From an uncultured Eubacteriales bacterium (GTDB lineage: Bacteria > Bacillota > Clostridia > Christensenellales > CAG-917): 37,787 bases of DNA. The stretch's first letter is position 1, and each line of letters begins with the position of its first letter. A program made the position numbers and the translations under genes. Shown here piece by piece: positions 1 to 7,402 of this stretch. Below the pieces are notes generated by a model that saw only the letters and a list, made by a program, of their open reading frames with translations, was not told the origin of the DNA and did no database searches. The stretch covers positions 1-37,787 of the forward strand of contig URIX01000008.1 in the NCBI GenBank assembly GCA_900547975.1, written 5' to 3'.

Positions 1-342
1 CGTGTTTCGTCTTCGAATATGCACATACCGTTAATAAGTACGCCTTGAACAAGTGTTCGTTTAACCGCTTGCGTGCATAGCACGCCCTCACCAAGCAAGC
101 ATTCGCACGAAATTGTGGTTTGAGTTTTTGCCCGTCTTCTTTTGAGAGTAAAGAGGGCTTGCGCGGTTAGTGATTGCAAAAACAAGTGCGGTGTCAAGCA
201 ATAAACTTCGTTTTTTGCTTTCACCGCAACGCCGTTTGAGCAATGCTTCGCGGACGGCGGTTTTTATCTCGTCTTCGAATAGGCACATTCCGTGTACGAG
301 TAGCCTTCGAACAAGTTTTCGGATTAAGGCTTCGCCTTCCAC
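1..342. repeat. Diverged direct repeats at left edge, no convincing gene
   Basis: Two diverged copies of a segment of about 67 bases lie at roughly 7-73 and 269-335. Both begin TCGTCTTCGAATA, continue GCACAT.CCGT, and later share GAACAAGT.TTCG. On the minus strand both can be read as related peptides with the core GMC(I/L)FEDE. The longest such frame starts with GTG at 342 and runs to 88 (84 residues), while the frame at the very edge is cut off by the window. There is no ribosome binding site ahead of the GTG, and the peptide has no family I recognise. I read this as repeat-derived intergenic DNA that happens to stay open, not as a proven gene. Confidence 0.4.
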
Positions 343-396
343 AATTATTAATTATTCATTATTCATTATTAATTAATATTAATCATTAATTAATTC
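343..396. other. AT-rich low-complexity spacer
   Basis: This stretch is nearly all A and T, built from repeated TTATTAATTA/ATTCATTATT units. It separates the edge repeats from the promoter of the alcohol dehydrogenase gene. It may act as an UP-like AT-rich tract for that promoter, which is inference. No coding potential is visible. Confidence 0.5.
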
Positions 397-425
397 TTGT
401 GCATTTGTATATTTGGTGCTAAAAT
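397..425 (+). promoter_or_regulatory. Putative sigma-A promoter for the alcohol dehydrogenase
   Basis: TTGTGC (397-402) and TAAAAT (420-425) are separated by 17 bases, close to the housekeeping consensus. The site lies about 55 bases before the start codon. A 6-bp hairpin (ATGCGG 448-453, CCGCAT 460-465) sits directly before the ribosome binding site and could affect translation. Confidence 0.55.
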
Positions 426-478
426 ACTATTACTTAATACTCAATATATGCGGTTTTCGCCGCATTCGGAGGGAATCA

Positions 479-1708
479 ATGAACATTTTTACTAAGATGG
501 GTTGCCGTATCTTCCAGCAATCAATGCGTTTGGCAATGTTTTTGTTGCCGTGGAATCAGTGCAAAAAGACCTTGTCCGGTCCGGGCAGCATTTCGCAACT
601 TCCCAAATTCTTGAAGGACAACGGCTTTAAGAGCATTCTTATCGTCACCGACGGATTCCTCTTTTCAAGCGGTAAGGCAGATCCCATTATGGCCGCGTGC
701 GAAGCAGAGGGCATGAAGAGTTGCTGCTATCACGACGTCGTTCCTAATCCGACCATTCAAAACATCGAAGAAGGACTAAAAATGTATCACGACAACAACT
801 GTGACGCGATCGTGGCACTCGGCGGCGGCAGCGCAATGGACTGCGCAAAAGGTATCGGCGCAAGAGTCGCTTGCCCCAAAAAGAGCGTTCCGCAAATGAA
901 GGGCGTGCTTAAAATTATGATTACGGGTCACAAACTTCCCCCGCTCGTCGCAATTCCGACGACTTCGGGCACGGGCAGTGAAGCGACGCTTGCCGCGGTT
1001 ATTTCCAACCCCGAAACGCACGAAAAATATCCTATCAACGACCCGTTCCTCATTCCGAGATATGTCGTGATGGACCCCGAACTTACAAAATCCCTTCCGC
1101 CTCACCTCACCTCTACGACGGGTATGGACGCTCTCACTCACGCAGTTGAAGCGTACATCGGCGGCGAGAATACGAGACAAACCAAGAAAGAGGCTATCGA
1201 GGCAGTGCAACTCATTCACAAATACCTCAAACAAGCCTACGACCACGGCGATGACCTCGAAGCGAGAGTGGAAATGCAAAAGGCCGCATATCTTGCGGGC
1301 AAAGCGTTTACTCGTGCATACGTCGGTTATGTCCACGCAGTCGCGCACACGCTCGGCGGCGAATACGGCGTACCTCACGGCCTTGCAAACGCGGTCATTC
1401 TTCCGCACGTTTTGAAAGCATACGGCAAATCCGCGCACAAGAAACTCGCTCAACTTGCCGACTGCATTGATCTCGGCGGCAAGACAAACGAAGAAAAAGC
1501 AAATTTGTTCATCAAGTGGATCGAAGATATGAACGCCGCAATGAACATTCCAACCAAGATTTTGTCACGCGACGGCGGCAAACTTATCGAAGAAGAACGT
1601 TTGCCTCGTATGATAGCGCACGCATATGCCGAAGCAAATCCGCTTTATCCCTGTCCGCAAGTTTGGGGTAAGAAAGAGATCGAGGCTATCTACCGCGAAA
1701 TTATGTAA
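479..1708 (+). CDS. Iron-containing alcohol dehydrogenase
   Basis: This 409-residue protein belongs to the group III, Fe(II)-dependent NAD(P)H alcohol dehydrogenases, cytoplasmic enzymes that interconvert aldehydes or ketones and alcohols, typically in fermentation. I chose the ATG at 479 because CGGAGGG lies just upstream; an in-frame start at 413 has no such site. The nucleotide-binding loop GGGSAMDCAKG is at about 115-125, and TTSGTGSEAT follows at about 160. By analogy with FucO the metal ligands are D217 and H221 (DALTHAVEAY), H286 (YVHAVAH) and H300 (GVPHGLANA), all present. The length is normal for the family and the gene looks intact. It has its own promoter and a strong terminator, so it is probably monocistronic. 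The substrate cannot be told from sequence; butanol, propanediol or lactaldehyde-type activities are all possible. Confidence 0.93.
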   Translation: MNIFTKMGCRIFQQSMRLAMFLLPWNQCKKTLSGPGSISQLPKFLKDNGFKSILIVTDGFLFSSGKADPIMAACEAEGMKSCCYHDVVPNPTIQNIEEGLKMYHDNNCDAIVALGGGSAMDCAKGIGARVACPKKSVPQMKGVLKIMITGHKLPPLVAIPTTSGTGSEATLAAVISNPETHEKYPINDPFLIPRYVVMDPELTKSLPPHLTSTTGMDALTHAVEAYIGGENTRQTKKEAIEAVQLIHKYLKQAYDHGDDLEARVEMQKAAYLAGKAFTRAYVGYVHAVAHTLGGEYGVPHGLANAVILPHVLKAYGKSAHKKLAQLADCIDLGGKTNEEKANLFIKWIEDMNAAMNIPTKILSRDGGKLIEEERLPRMIAHAYAEANPLYPCPQVWGKKEIEAIYREIM

Positions 1709-1750
1709 AAATCGAAATCGTTTTTCAAAACGATTTTGAGGATTTGAATC

Positions 1751-1803
1751 AAAATCCCGTCTGACAAAATCCGATGCGTCGGCATTTTGGCAAACGGGTT
1801 TTT
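1751..1803 (+). terminator. Rho-independent terminator with nested stems
   Basis: An outer stem (AAAATCCCGT at 1751-1760 with ACGGGTTTT at 1794-1802) encloses an inner stem (CAAAAT-CCGA at 1765-1774 with TCGG-C-ATTTTG at 1779-1789, one bulged C), followed by a T run. It lies about 45 bases after the alcohol dehydrogenase stop. A second, simpler inverted repeat (AAATCGTTTT/AAAACGATTT) precedes it near 1716-1736. Confidence 0.75.
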
Positions 1804-1871
1804 CTGTACTCTTTTCCCAAAATTCCGTGTATAGCGCGAAAATCCGTGTTTTTGCGCATAAGATTTAGTTT

Positions 1872-3662
1872 ATGTTGTTTGGAAAATATATCAACAAATA
1901 TTACGCCAAGTACTGTTGGCTGTTCCTGATAGGACTTGTGGGACTCGTCGCCGTTGACGTGTTCCAACTTTTCATACCCGAATATCTCGGAAAACTCGTG
2001 GATATGTTCGACGGCGGAACGATAGATACCGGCGCGCTTAAAGAGATTATTCTCGGCGTTATGGTGGTTGCTATCGTTATGTTTTTCGGGCGCATTATGT
2101 GGCGACTTTCCATATTCAACGCTTCGCAGAGAATAGAAGCGGATTTGCGTCACAATATGTTCCTCAAAAGCGAACGCCTTTCTCAACGCTACTACCACGA
2201 GAACAAAGTCGGCACGATTATGGCGTGGTTTACAACCGACCTCGAAACTATAGAGGAATTTTTCGGTTGGGGCTCGGTTATGCTCGTGGACGCAATGTTT
2301 CTTTCCGTGCTTGCGCTCTACAAGATGTTTTCTCTCGACTGGGTGTTGTCCTGCATTCTTTTGATACCTCTCGCGCTCATCATCGTATGGGGTATGCTCG
2401 TCGAGAAGTTTATGGCACTCAAATGGGAACAACGCCAAACGGAATTCGACAAACTTTACGACTTTTCTCAAGAAAGTTTTACGGGAATACGCGTCATAAA
2501 AGCATTTGTCAAAGAAACTCAACAACTTCACGCCTTTGCAAAAATCGCAAAGCGCAACAAGGATGCAAATATCGAACTGGTCAAGGTGTCCGTCGTATTC
2601 GACGCAATCATTTCGGTGATTATATCTGCGATTATGGCTCTTATTTTGGGTTTGGGCGGCTATTTCGTGTACAAATACGTCACGGGCTCGCCCGTTTCGA
2701 TATTCGGTCACACTATAGATATGACCGCAGGCAGACTCATTACGTTCGTGGGCTATTTCGATACTTTGGTATGGCCTATGATTGCGCTCGGACAGGTTGT
2801 GACTATGCGCTCTCGTTCGAAAGCGTCCCTCAAACGTATAACCAACTTCCTCGACCAAGATGAAGAAATCCGCAATCCGCAAAACGCCGTCGTTCTCGAC
2901 GACGTAAAGGGCGAAATCAAGTTCGACGGATTTTCTTTTGCATATCCGAACAGCGATTCGAACGTGCTTAAAAACGTAAGCGTCGAAATCAAGGCAGGGG
3001 AAAACGTGGGAATCGTCGGCAAGATAGGAAGCGGCAAAACCACGCTCGTCAACACGCTTTTGCACCTCTACAACGTCGAAAAAGGCAAAGTGTTCATAGA
3101 CGGTCACGACATTATGGACTGCGACATCGACAGCCTCAGAAAAGCAATAGGCTACGTTCCGCAAGACAACTTCCTTTTCAGCGACAAGGTGAAAAATAAC
3201 ATTGCGTTCTCGTGCGAGAATCTCGATATGGACAAGGTGTACGACGCGGCGAAATTTGCCGACGTTCACTCGAACATCGAGGACTTTACGGAAGGATACG
3301 AAACCGTATCGGGCGAGAGGGGAGTGACCCTTTCGGGCGGACAAAAACAGCGTATATCTATTGCGCGCGCGTACATAAAAGACGCGCCCATTATGATTTT
3401 GGACGACTCGGTGTCCGCAGTTGACGTAAAGACGGAAGAAACGATACTTGAAAACATTCAAAGACAGCGCAAGGGCAAAACTACGCTCGTCATCGCTTCG
3501 CGCGTGTCTACGGTGTCACATCTGGACAAAATTCTCGTGCTCGACAAGGGCGAAGTCGAAGCGTTCGATACGCCGCAACGTCTTGAAGAAATCTCGCCGA
3601 CCTACAAAAAGATGGTGTACTTGCAAAAACTCGAAAGAGAAGTCGAAGGGGGTGAGGCGTAA
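1872..3662 (+). CDS. ABC exporter half-transporter, degenerate ATPase subunit
   Basis: This 596-residue protein has an N-terminal six-helix type I exporter membrane domain (about 1-320) and a C-terminal nucleotide-binding domain. Walker A is VGKIGSGKTT (about 382-391), the Q-loop is VPQDNFLF, and the signature is the canonical LSGGQKQR (about 486). The catalytic site is degenerate: Walker B reads MILDDSVSAVD, so D512 replaces the usual glutamate, and the switch histidine is replaced by S543 (IASRVST). It therefore looks like the non-catalytic half of a heterodimeric exporter of the BmrC/BmrD or TmrA/TmrB kind. The stop codon overlaps the start of the partner gene (TAATG). The ribosome binding site is weak, so the exact start is less certain. 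Lipid or drug export is likely; the substrate is unknown. Confidence 0.9.
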   Translation: MLFGKYINKYYAKYCWLFLIGLVGLVAVDVFQLFIPEYLGKLVDMFDGGTIDTGALKEIILGVMVVAIVMFFGRIMWRLSIFNASQRIEADLRHNMFLKSERLSQRYYHENKVGTIMAWFTTDLETIEEFFGWGSVMLVDAMFLSVLALYKMFSLDWVLSCILLIPLALIIVWGMLVEKFMALKWEQRQTEFDKLYDFSQESFTGIRVIKAFVKETQQLHAFAKIAKRNKDANIELVKVSVVFDAIISVIISAIMALILGLGGYFVYKYVTGSPVSIFGHTIDMTAGRLITFVGYFDTLVWPMIALGQVVTMRSRSKASLKRITNFLDQDEEIRNPQNAVVLDDVKGEIKFDGFSFAYPNSDSNVLKNVSVEIKAGENVGIVGKIGSGKTTLVNTLLHLYNVEKGKVFIDGHDIMDCDIDSLRKAIGYVPQDNFLFSDKVKNNIAFSCENLDMDKVYDAAKFADVHSNIEDFTEGYETVSGERGVTLSGGQKQRISIARAYIKDAPIMILDDSVSAVDVKTEETILENIQRQRKGKTTLVIASRVSTVSHLDKILVLDKGEVEAFDTPQRLEEISPTYKKMVYLQKLEREVEGGEA

Positions 3663-5428
3663 TGCAATCGGAAGTCGAAAAACTCAAAGGCGACGTTCAC
3701 ATTCCTTCAAAGGATATGTACAAGCGCATATGGCATTATCTCAAACCCGAAACGGCAAGATTCGTCGGCGCAATGCTTCTCATTCTCGTCAACGTGGTGC
3801 TTGACATCATTCTGCCGCTTTTCGTGAGCAGAATCACAAACAACCTCAAATCCGACGGAATAAACCTCGAATTTATCATAGGTATGGCGGTTGCCTACCT
3901 CGCCATAGGAGTATTCAACCAAGCGTTTCTCGTTTGGGAATCTATGCTGTTGCAAAAAGCGGGGCAAAACATAATCTATACGCTTCGTACCGAAGTTTTC
4001 GAACATATAGAAAAGTTGTCGCAGAATCAGTTTGACGAAATGCCCGTCGGCTCGCTCGTTACGCGCGTCGCGTCATATACGGCGTCGATGTCCGACCTGT
4101 TTACGAACGTCATCGTCAACGTAATTCGAAACGCACTCACGGTCGTGGGCGTGTATGGCATAATGCTGTATATATCGTGGCAACTCTCGCTCGTTATGCT
4201 CGCGTTTATCGTCGTGGTGTTCGTCACCTCGTTCGTGTTCAGAAAAATCGTGCGCAAGGTCTTTACGAAAGAAAGACAATATATATCCGACCTCAACACT
4301 TTCCTCAACGAGAATCTGTCGGGGATGAAACTTATACAGATTTTCAACCGTCAAAAGAAGAAAGACGACGAGTTTTTACAAAAGAACGAAAATCTGCGCA
4401 AATCGAGATACGCCGTCGTGCTTGCGTTCGGCATATACCGTCCGTTCATAACGCTTTTGTACATCAGTTCCATTGCGGTGACGTTCTGGCTCGGTATGGA
4501 ATTCGGACTCGACGCAGGTATGATTGTTGCGTTCTATTTGTATCTTTCGAGGTTTTTCAACCCCATACAAAACCTCGCCGACCAACTCAACAACTTGCAA
4601 AAGGCGACCACCGCTTCCGAAAGATTGTTCAATTTGCTCGACGTTAAACCCGAAATCCGCGACAGAGAAGACGCAGTGACGGTGGATAAATTCGAGGGCA
4701 AAATCGAGTTTAAGAACGTGTGGTTCGCATACAAAGCCGAGGATTGGATTCTCAAAGACGTGTCTTTCACCATAAATCCGAAGGAAACGTGCGCGTTCGT
4801 AGGCGCGACGGGCGCGGGGAAAACCACAATTCTTTCCCTTATCGTGCGCAATTACGAGATTCAAAAAGGTCAAATCCTTATTGACGGCAGAGATATAAGC
4901 ACGATTGAAATCCATTCTCTGCGCAGGGGAATAGGGCAGATGCTCCAAGACGTGTTCCTTTTCAGCGGCACGGTGAGAAGCAACATCACCCTCAACGACG
5001 ATTCGTTCACCGACGAGGAAATCGAGGCGGCATGCAAGTACGTCAACGCCGACACCTTCGTATCTTCGCAAGAACACGGACTCGACGAGGAAGTTATAGA
5101 GCGAGGCGAAAACTTCTCGCAAGGTCAACGCCAACTCCTTTCGTTCGCAAGAACGGTGCTTCACAAACCGCAGATTCTCATTCTCGACGAGGCAACCGCA
5201 AACATCGACGCCGAAACCGAAGTCGTAATACAAAAATCGCTTGAAAATATCCGCAATATCGGCACTATGCTCGTCGTTGCGCACAGACTCTCGACAATCC
5301 AGCACGCCGACCGGATTATCGTGCTTCAAAACGGCAGAATCATCGAGCAAGGCACGCACCAGCAGTTGCTCAAAAACAAGGGATACTATCACAAACTTTA
5401 CGTATTGCAGTTTGAAAACCGCGATTGA
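3662..5428 (+). CDS. ABC exporter half-transporter, catalytic ATPase subunit
   Basis: This 588-residue partner of the preceding gene starts inside its stop codon, behind a GGGGGTGAGG ribosome binding site, so the two are translationally coupled. It has a six-helix membrane domain (about 20-320) and a nucleotide-binding domain with Walker A GATGAGKTT (about 381-389), Walker B LILDEATANID with catalytic E510, and switch H541 (VVAHRLST). Its signature is degenerate, FSQGQRQ (about 485-491) instead of LSGGQ. Paired with the first half, one composite site would be fully canonical (this Walker A/B with the partner's LSGGQ) and the other degenerate, the known arrangement of heterodimeric ABC exporters. 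Function: ATP-driven export across the cytoplasmic membrane, substrate unknown. Confidence 0.92.
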   Translation: MQSEVEKLKGDVHIPSKDMYKRIWHYLKPETARFVGAMLLILVNVVLDIILPLFVSRITNNLKSDGINLEFIIGMAVAYLAIGVFNQAFLVWESMLLQKAGQNIIYTLRTEVFEHIEKLSQNQFDEMPVGSLVTRVASYTASMSDLFTNVIVNVIRNALTVVGVYGIMLYISWQLSLVMLAFIVVVFVTSFVFRKIVRKVFTKERQYISDLNTFLNENLSGMKLIQIFNRQKKKDDEFLQKNENLRKSRYAVVLAFGIYRPFITLLYISSIAVTFWLGMEFGLDAGMIVAFYLYLSRFFNPIQNLADQLNNLQKATTASERLFNLLDVKPEIRDREDAVTVDKFEGKIEFKNVWFAYKAEDWILKDVSFTINPKETCAFVGATGAGKTTILSLIVRNYEIQKGQILIDGRDISTIEIHSLRRGIGQMLQDVFLFSGTVRSNITLNDDSFTDEEIEAACKYVNADTFVSSQEHGLDEEVIERGENFSQGQRQLLSFARTVLHKPQILILDEATANIDAETEVVIQKSLENIRNIGTMLVVAHRLSTIQHADRIIVLQNGRIIEQGTHQQLLKNKGYYHKLYVLQFENRD

Positions 5429-5483
5429 GTTGCAATACAAATGTTTGAAATATAATACATTTTGTCGCACAACTCTCAATTTG

Positions 5484-5511
5484 TTGACTTTTTCGGCATA
5501 AGTGTTAAAAT
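5484..5511 (+). promoter_or_regulatory. Putative promoter for the lipid kinase gene
   Basis: TTGACT (5484-5489) and TAAAAT (5506-5511) are separated by 16 bases, about 40 bases before the start codon at 5552. Just downstream lies an inverted repeat TTTGTA (5515-5520) / TACAAA (5528-5533), a possible operator. Separate promotion suggests that the kinase need not be co-transcribed with the exporter. Confidence 0.55.
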
Positions 5512-5551
5512 GAGTTTGTATATTTAATACAAATAAACAACGGAGGGCATT

Positions 5552-6418
5552 ATGTATCACATAATCGTCAATCCTCAGGGCGGAAAGGGCAAGAGTATGA
5601 AAGCACTTGCAACCGTCGAGGAAATCTTCAAAAATAACAACGCAGAGTACGTCATTCATAAAACGGAATACGCAGGGCACGCGACCGAAATCGCCAAAGA
5701 ATTGTCCCAAACGCCCGATACGAACATCGTGGTTATGGGCGGCGACGGCTCGTTCCACGAGGTGCTTTGCGGCATAGACAACTTCGACAACGTTACACTC
5801 GGACTCGTTGCGTGCGGAAGCGGAAACGATTTTATCAAGAAATCCGGTCATTCCACCAACGTCAAAGAAGCGATGCAAACCATTCTCAAAGGCAACGTCG
5901 GTTACGTTGATTATATGGAACTCGGCAAATATCGTTGCCTCAACGTCGGCGGCGGCGGTATGGACGTGGACGTGTTGCTCAAATACGCAAACTGCAAAAC
6001 TTTGAAGGGTAAAGCGGCATATTACTATTCGCTTTTCTACACGCTTTTGCACACGAGATTCCACCATCTTCGCATAACGGCAGACGGCGTAACCAAAGAC
6101 ACGAGCGTGTTTATGATAGGCATAGGCAACGGCGGATTTATCGGCGGCGGCATTCCCATTTGCCCGAACGCCGTTGTGGACGACGGGCTTTTGAACGTCG
6201 GCTACGTCAACGAAATGAAAAAGAGCAAAATCATTTTCCGTCTTTTCAAGTTTCTCAAAGGCAAACACGTCGGGACGGATTGGGGCGGCGAATACACCGC
6301 AAAGAAAGTCACGATAGAAGCGCTCGACGACAGCCGCTTCGAACTCGACGGTGAAATTATCGAGGATACGAAACTCGACATCGAGGTTGTCCACAACAAA
6401 CTCAAAATGTTCAGATAA
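5552..6418 (+). CDS. Diacylglycerol kinase family lipid kinase (YegS/DgkB-like)
   Basis: This 288-residue protein starts at an ATG behind CGGAGGG. The fold signature is clear: GGDGS at 63-67 (the phosphate-binding loop of the diacylglycerol kinase catalytic domain) and GSGNDF at 89-94, followed by a C-terminal beta-sandwich with GIGNGGFIGGG. Such enzymes phosphorylate diacylglycerol or related lipids at the inner face of the membrane, in Firmicutes mainly to return diacylglycerol from lipoteichoic acid synthesis to phospholipid. The length is typical. It follows the ABC exporter but has its own promoter. The exact lipid (diacylglycerol, sphingoid base or undecaprenol-like) cannot be assigned from sequence. 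Confidence 0.9.
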   Translation: MYHIIVNPQGGKGKSMKALATVEEIFKNNNAEYVIHKTEYAGHATEIAKELSQTPDTNIVVMGGDGSFHEVLCGIDNFDNVTLGLVACGSGNDFIKKSGHSTNVKEAMQTILKGNVGYVDYMELGKYRCLNVGGGGMDVDVLLKYANCKTLKGKAAYYYSLFYTLLHTRFHHLRITADGVTKDTSVFMIGIGNGGFIGGGIPICPNAVVDDGLLNVGYVNEMKKSKIIFRLFKFLKGKHVGTDWGGEYTAKKVTIEALDDSRFELDGEIIEDTKLDIEVVHNKLKMFR

Positions 6419-6485
6419 TCTCAAAATAAACGTTTTATCTGTGGAAAACACACATATAAAACATCGAATCTAATCGTAAACAAAA

Positions 6486-6514
6486 AAACGGTCCTGCAAT
6501 TCACAGGACCGTTT
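6486..6514. terminator. Bidirectional rho-independent terminator
   Basis: AAACGGTCCTG (6486-6496) and CAGGACCGTTT (6504-6514) form a perfect 11-bp stem with a 7-base loop. Seven A residues at 6482-6488 overlap the left arm and give a U run on the minus strand, so it should stop the convergent zinc-ribbon gene efficiently. On the plus strand only three T residues follow, so termination of the kinase gene may be weaker. Confidence 0.85.
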
Positions 6515-6590
6515 CCCATTCATACGATAATTTGCGTTTCAAACGCATTTGAGCGCGTTTGATTCTGCAAAATCGCGTTTTTATAAGGTA

Positions 6591-7049
6591 TTATTGTTTT
6601 GTGCCGCAGTACTTGCAGTATACGGAATCTTTTGCGATTTTCTTGCCGCATCGATGGCAAAATACGGTTTCTTCGTCGCTTTGCGCAGGCGCGGCGGCTT
6701 TGCTTGCTTCGCTCACCGTGCGTACGACATTCTGAATGTTTTCTTTGTTTGCGTCGAGAATTACGCCGCTGATTTTGGGCGAAAGTTTGGCCATTGCGGG
6801 CACGACGAACGAGAAGAACGTCAAGAAGAACGTAATCATAGCGAAAAACGCACCGATAACCGTCATTGCGATTGCGCCGCCTCGGGGAAGAAGTGCCTCG
6901 CTCGCATTGTCGCCGAACGGACCTCCCACCAAGAGTGAATTTATGCCGAATGCAAGAAACACGATTGCGATGACGATGGTGAAGCACCATATAATCCGCA
7001 TCGTTTTGACCACTTTTTTCAAATCTTTTGTATTATTGCTTATTTCCAT
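6591..7049 (-). CDS. Small membrane protein with C-terminal zinc ribbon
   Basis: This 152-residue protein starts at the ATG at 7049, which has AAAGAGG 8 bases upstream; longer in-frame starts lie upstream of the promoter. Two hydrophobic segments are visible, at about 17-42 and 60-92, so the chain probably crosses the membrane twice. A linker rich in Ala and Ser follows. The last 25 residues form a zinc ribbon, CHRCGKKI...YCKYCGTKQ, with two CxxC knuckles that should bind one zinc ion. Proteins of this shape are common in Clostridia and mostly uncharacterised; the ribbon may mediate protein contact rather than catalysis. It is a single gene with its own promoter and terminator. Confidence 0.8.
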   Translation of the reverse strand: MEISNNTKDLKKVVKTMRIIWCFTIVIAIVFLAFGINSLLVGGPFGDNASEALLPRGGAIAMTVIGAFFAMITFFLTFFSFVVPAMAKLSPKISGVILDANKENIQNVVRTVSEASKAAAPAQSDEETVFCHRCGKKIAKDSVYCKYCGTKQ

Positions 7050-7077
7050 ATTCAAACCTCTTTGTTGTTCTATAAAA

Positions 7078-7106
7078 ATTATACCATGCTTTCGACCATC
7101 TATCAA
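7078..7106 (-). promoter_or_regulatory. Sigma-A promoter of the zinc-ribbon gene
   Basis: On the minus strand TTGATA (7106-7101) and a perfect TATAAT (7083-7078) are separated by 17 bases. The -10 element lies about 30 bases before the ATG at 7049. The match is close to consensus, so expression is probably constitutive. Confidence 0.8.
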
Positions 7107-7402
7107 TATTTTTATTTTGAGAAATATGTAATGCAAAATTCAAAGAAATCGTGTTCGAATTGTCTGCGAACAACGAAGTACGATTCGGTGTGAATCGCGT
7201 TTGTATGCAATGCCTTATTACTTTTGTCGATTGATATACATATACCCTTTCTATCGGTTGAAAATCAATTCCACTCGCAAAACCTTTATCTGTAAATGTT
7301 TTTGCGAATAGCAATTTTGCAGCATCGCAGAGAACATTGACGAAAGGCGTACAAAATGACGCATCATTTGAATTGAAGCGGTAATTTTAACGAAAAACTA
7401 TG
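7107..7402. other. Intergenic stretch, nothing supported
   Basis: No gene with a ribosome binding site is visible. A short frame on the minus strand (7314-7033) overlaps the promoter and start of the zinc-ribbon gene and is rejected. A weak inverted repeat (CGCAAAA near 7276, TTTTTGCG near 7299) could act as a terminator for the LuxR-type gene, but it is far from the stop codon. Confidence 0.4.

Noticed and set aside
1749..3461. Long minus-strand frame opposite the first ABC half-transporter
   Set aside because: It lies antisense to a clear transporter gene and inside a terminator; no motif or ribosome binding site.
4376..6451. Very long open minus-strand frame (691 codons) opposite the exporter and lipid kinase genes
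   Set aside because: It is antisense to two well-recognised genes, has no recognisable domain and has a Cys/Val/Phe-rich composition typical of the reverse of GC-biased codons.
7033..7314. Minus-strand frame of 93 codons upstream of the zinc-ribbon gene
   Set aside because: It overlaps the TTGATA-TATAAT promoter and the start of the zinc-ribbon gene and has no ribosome binding site.
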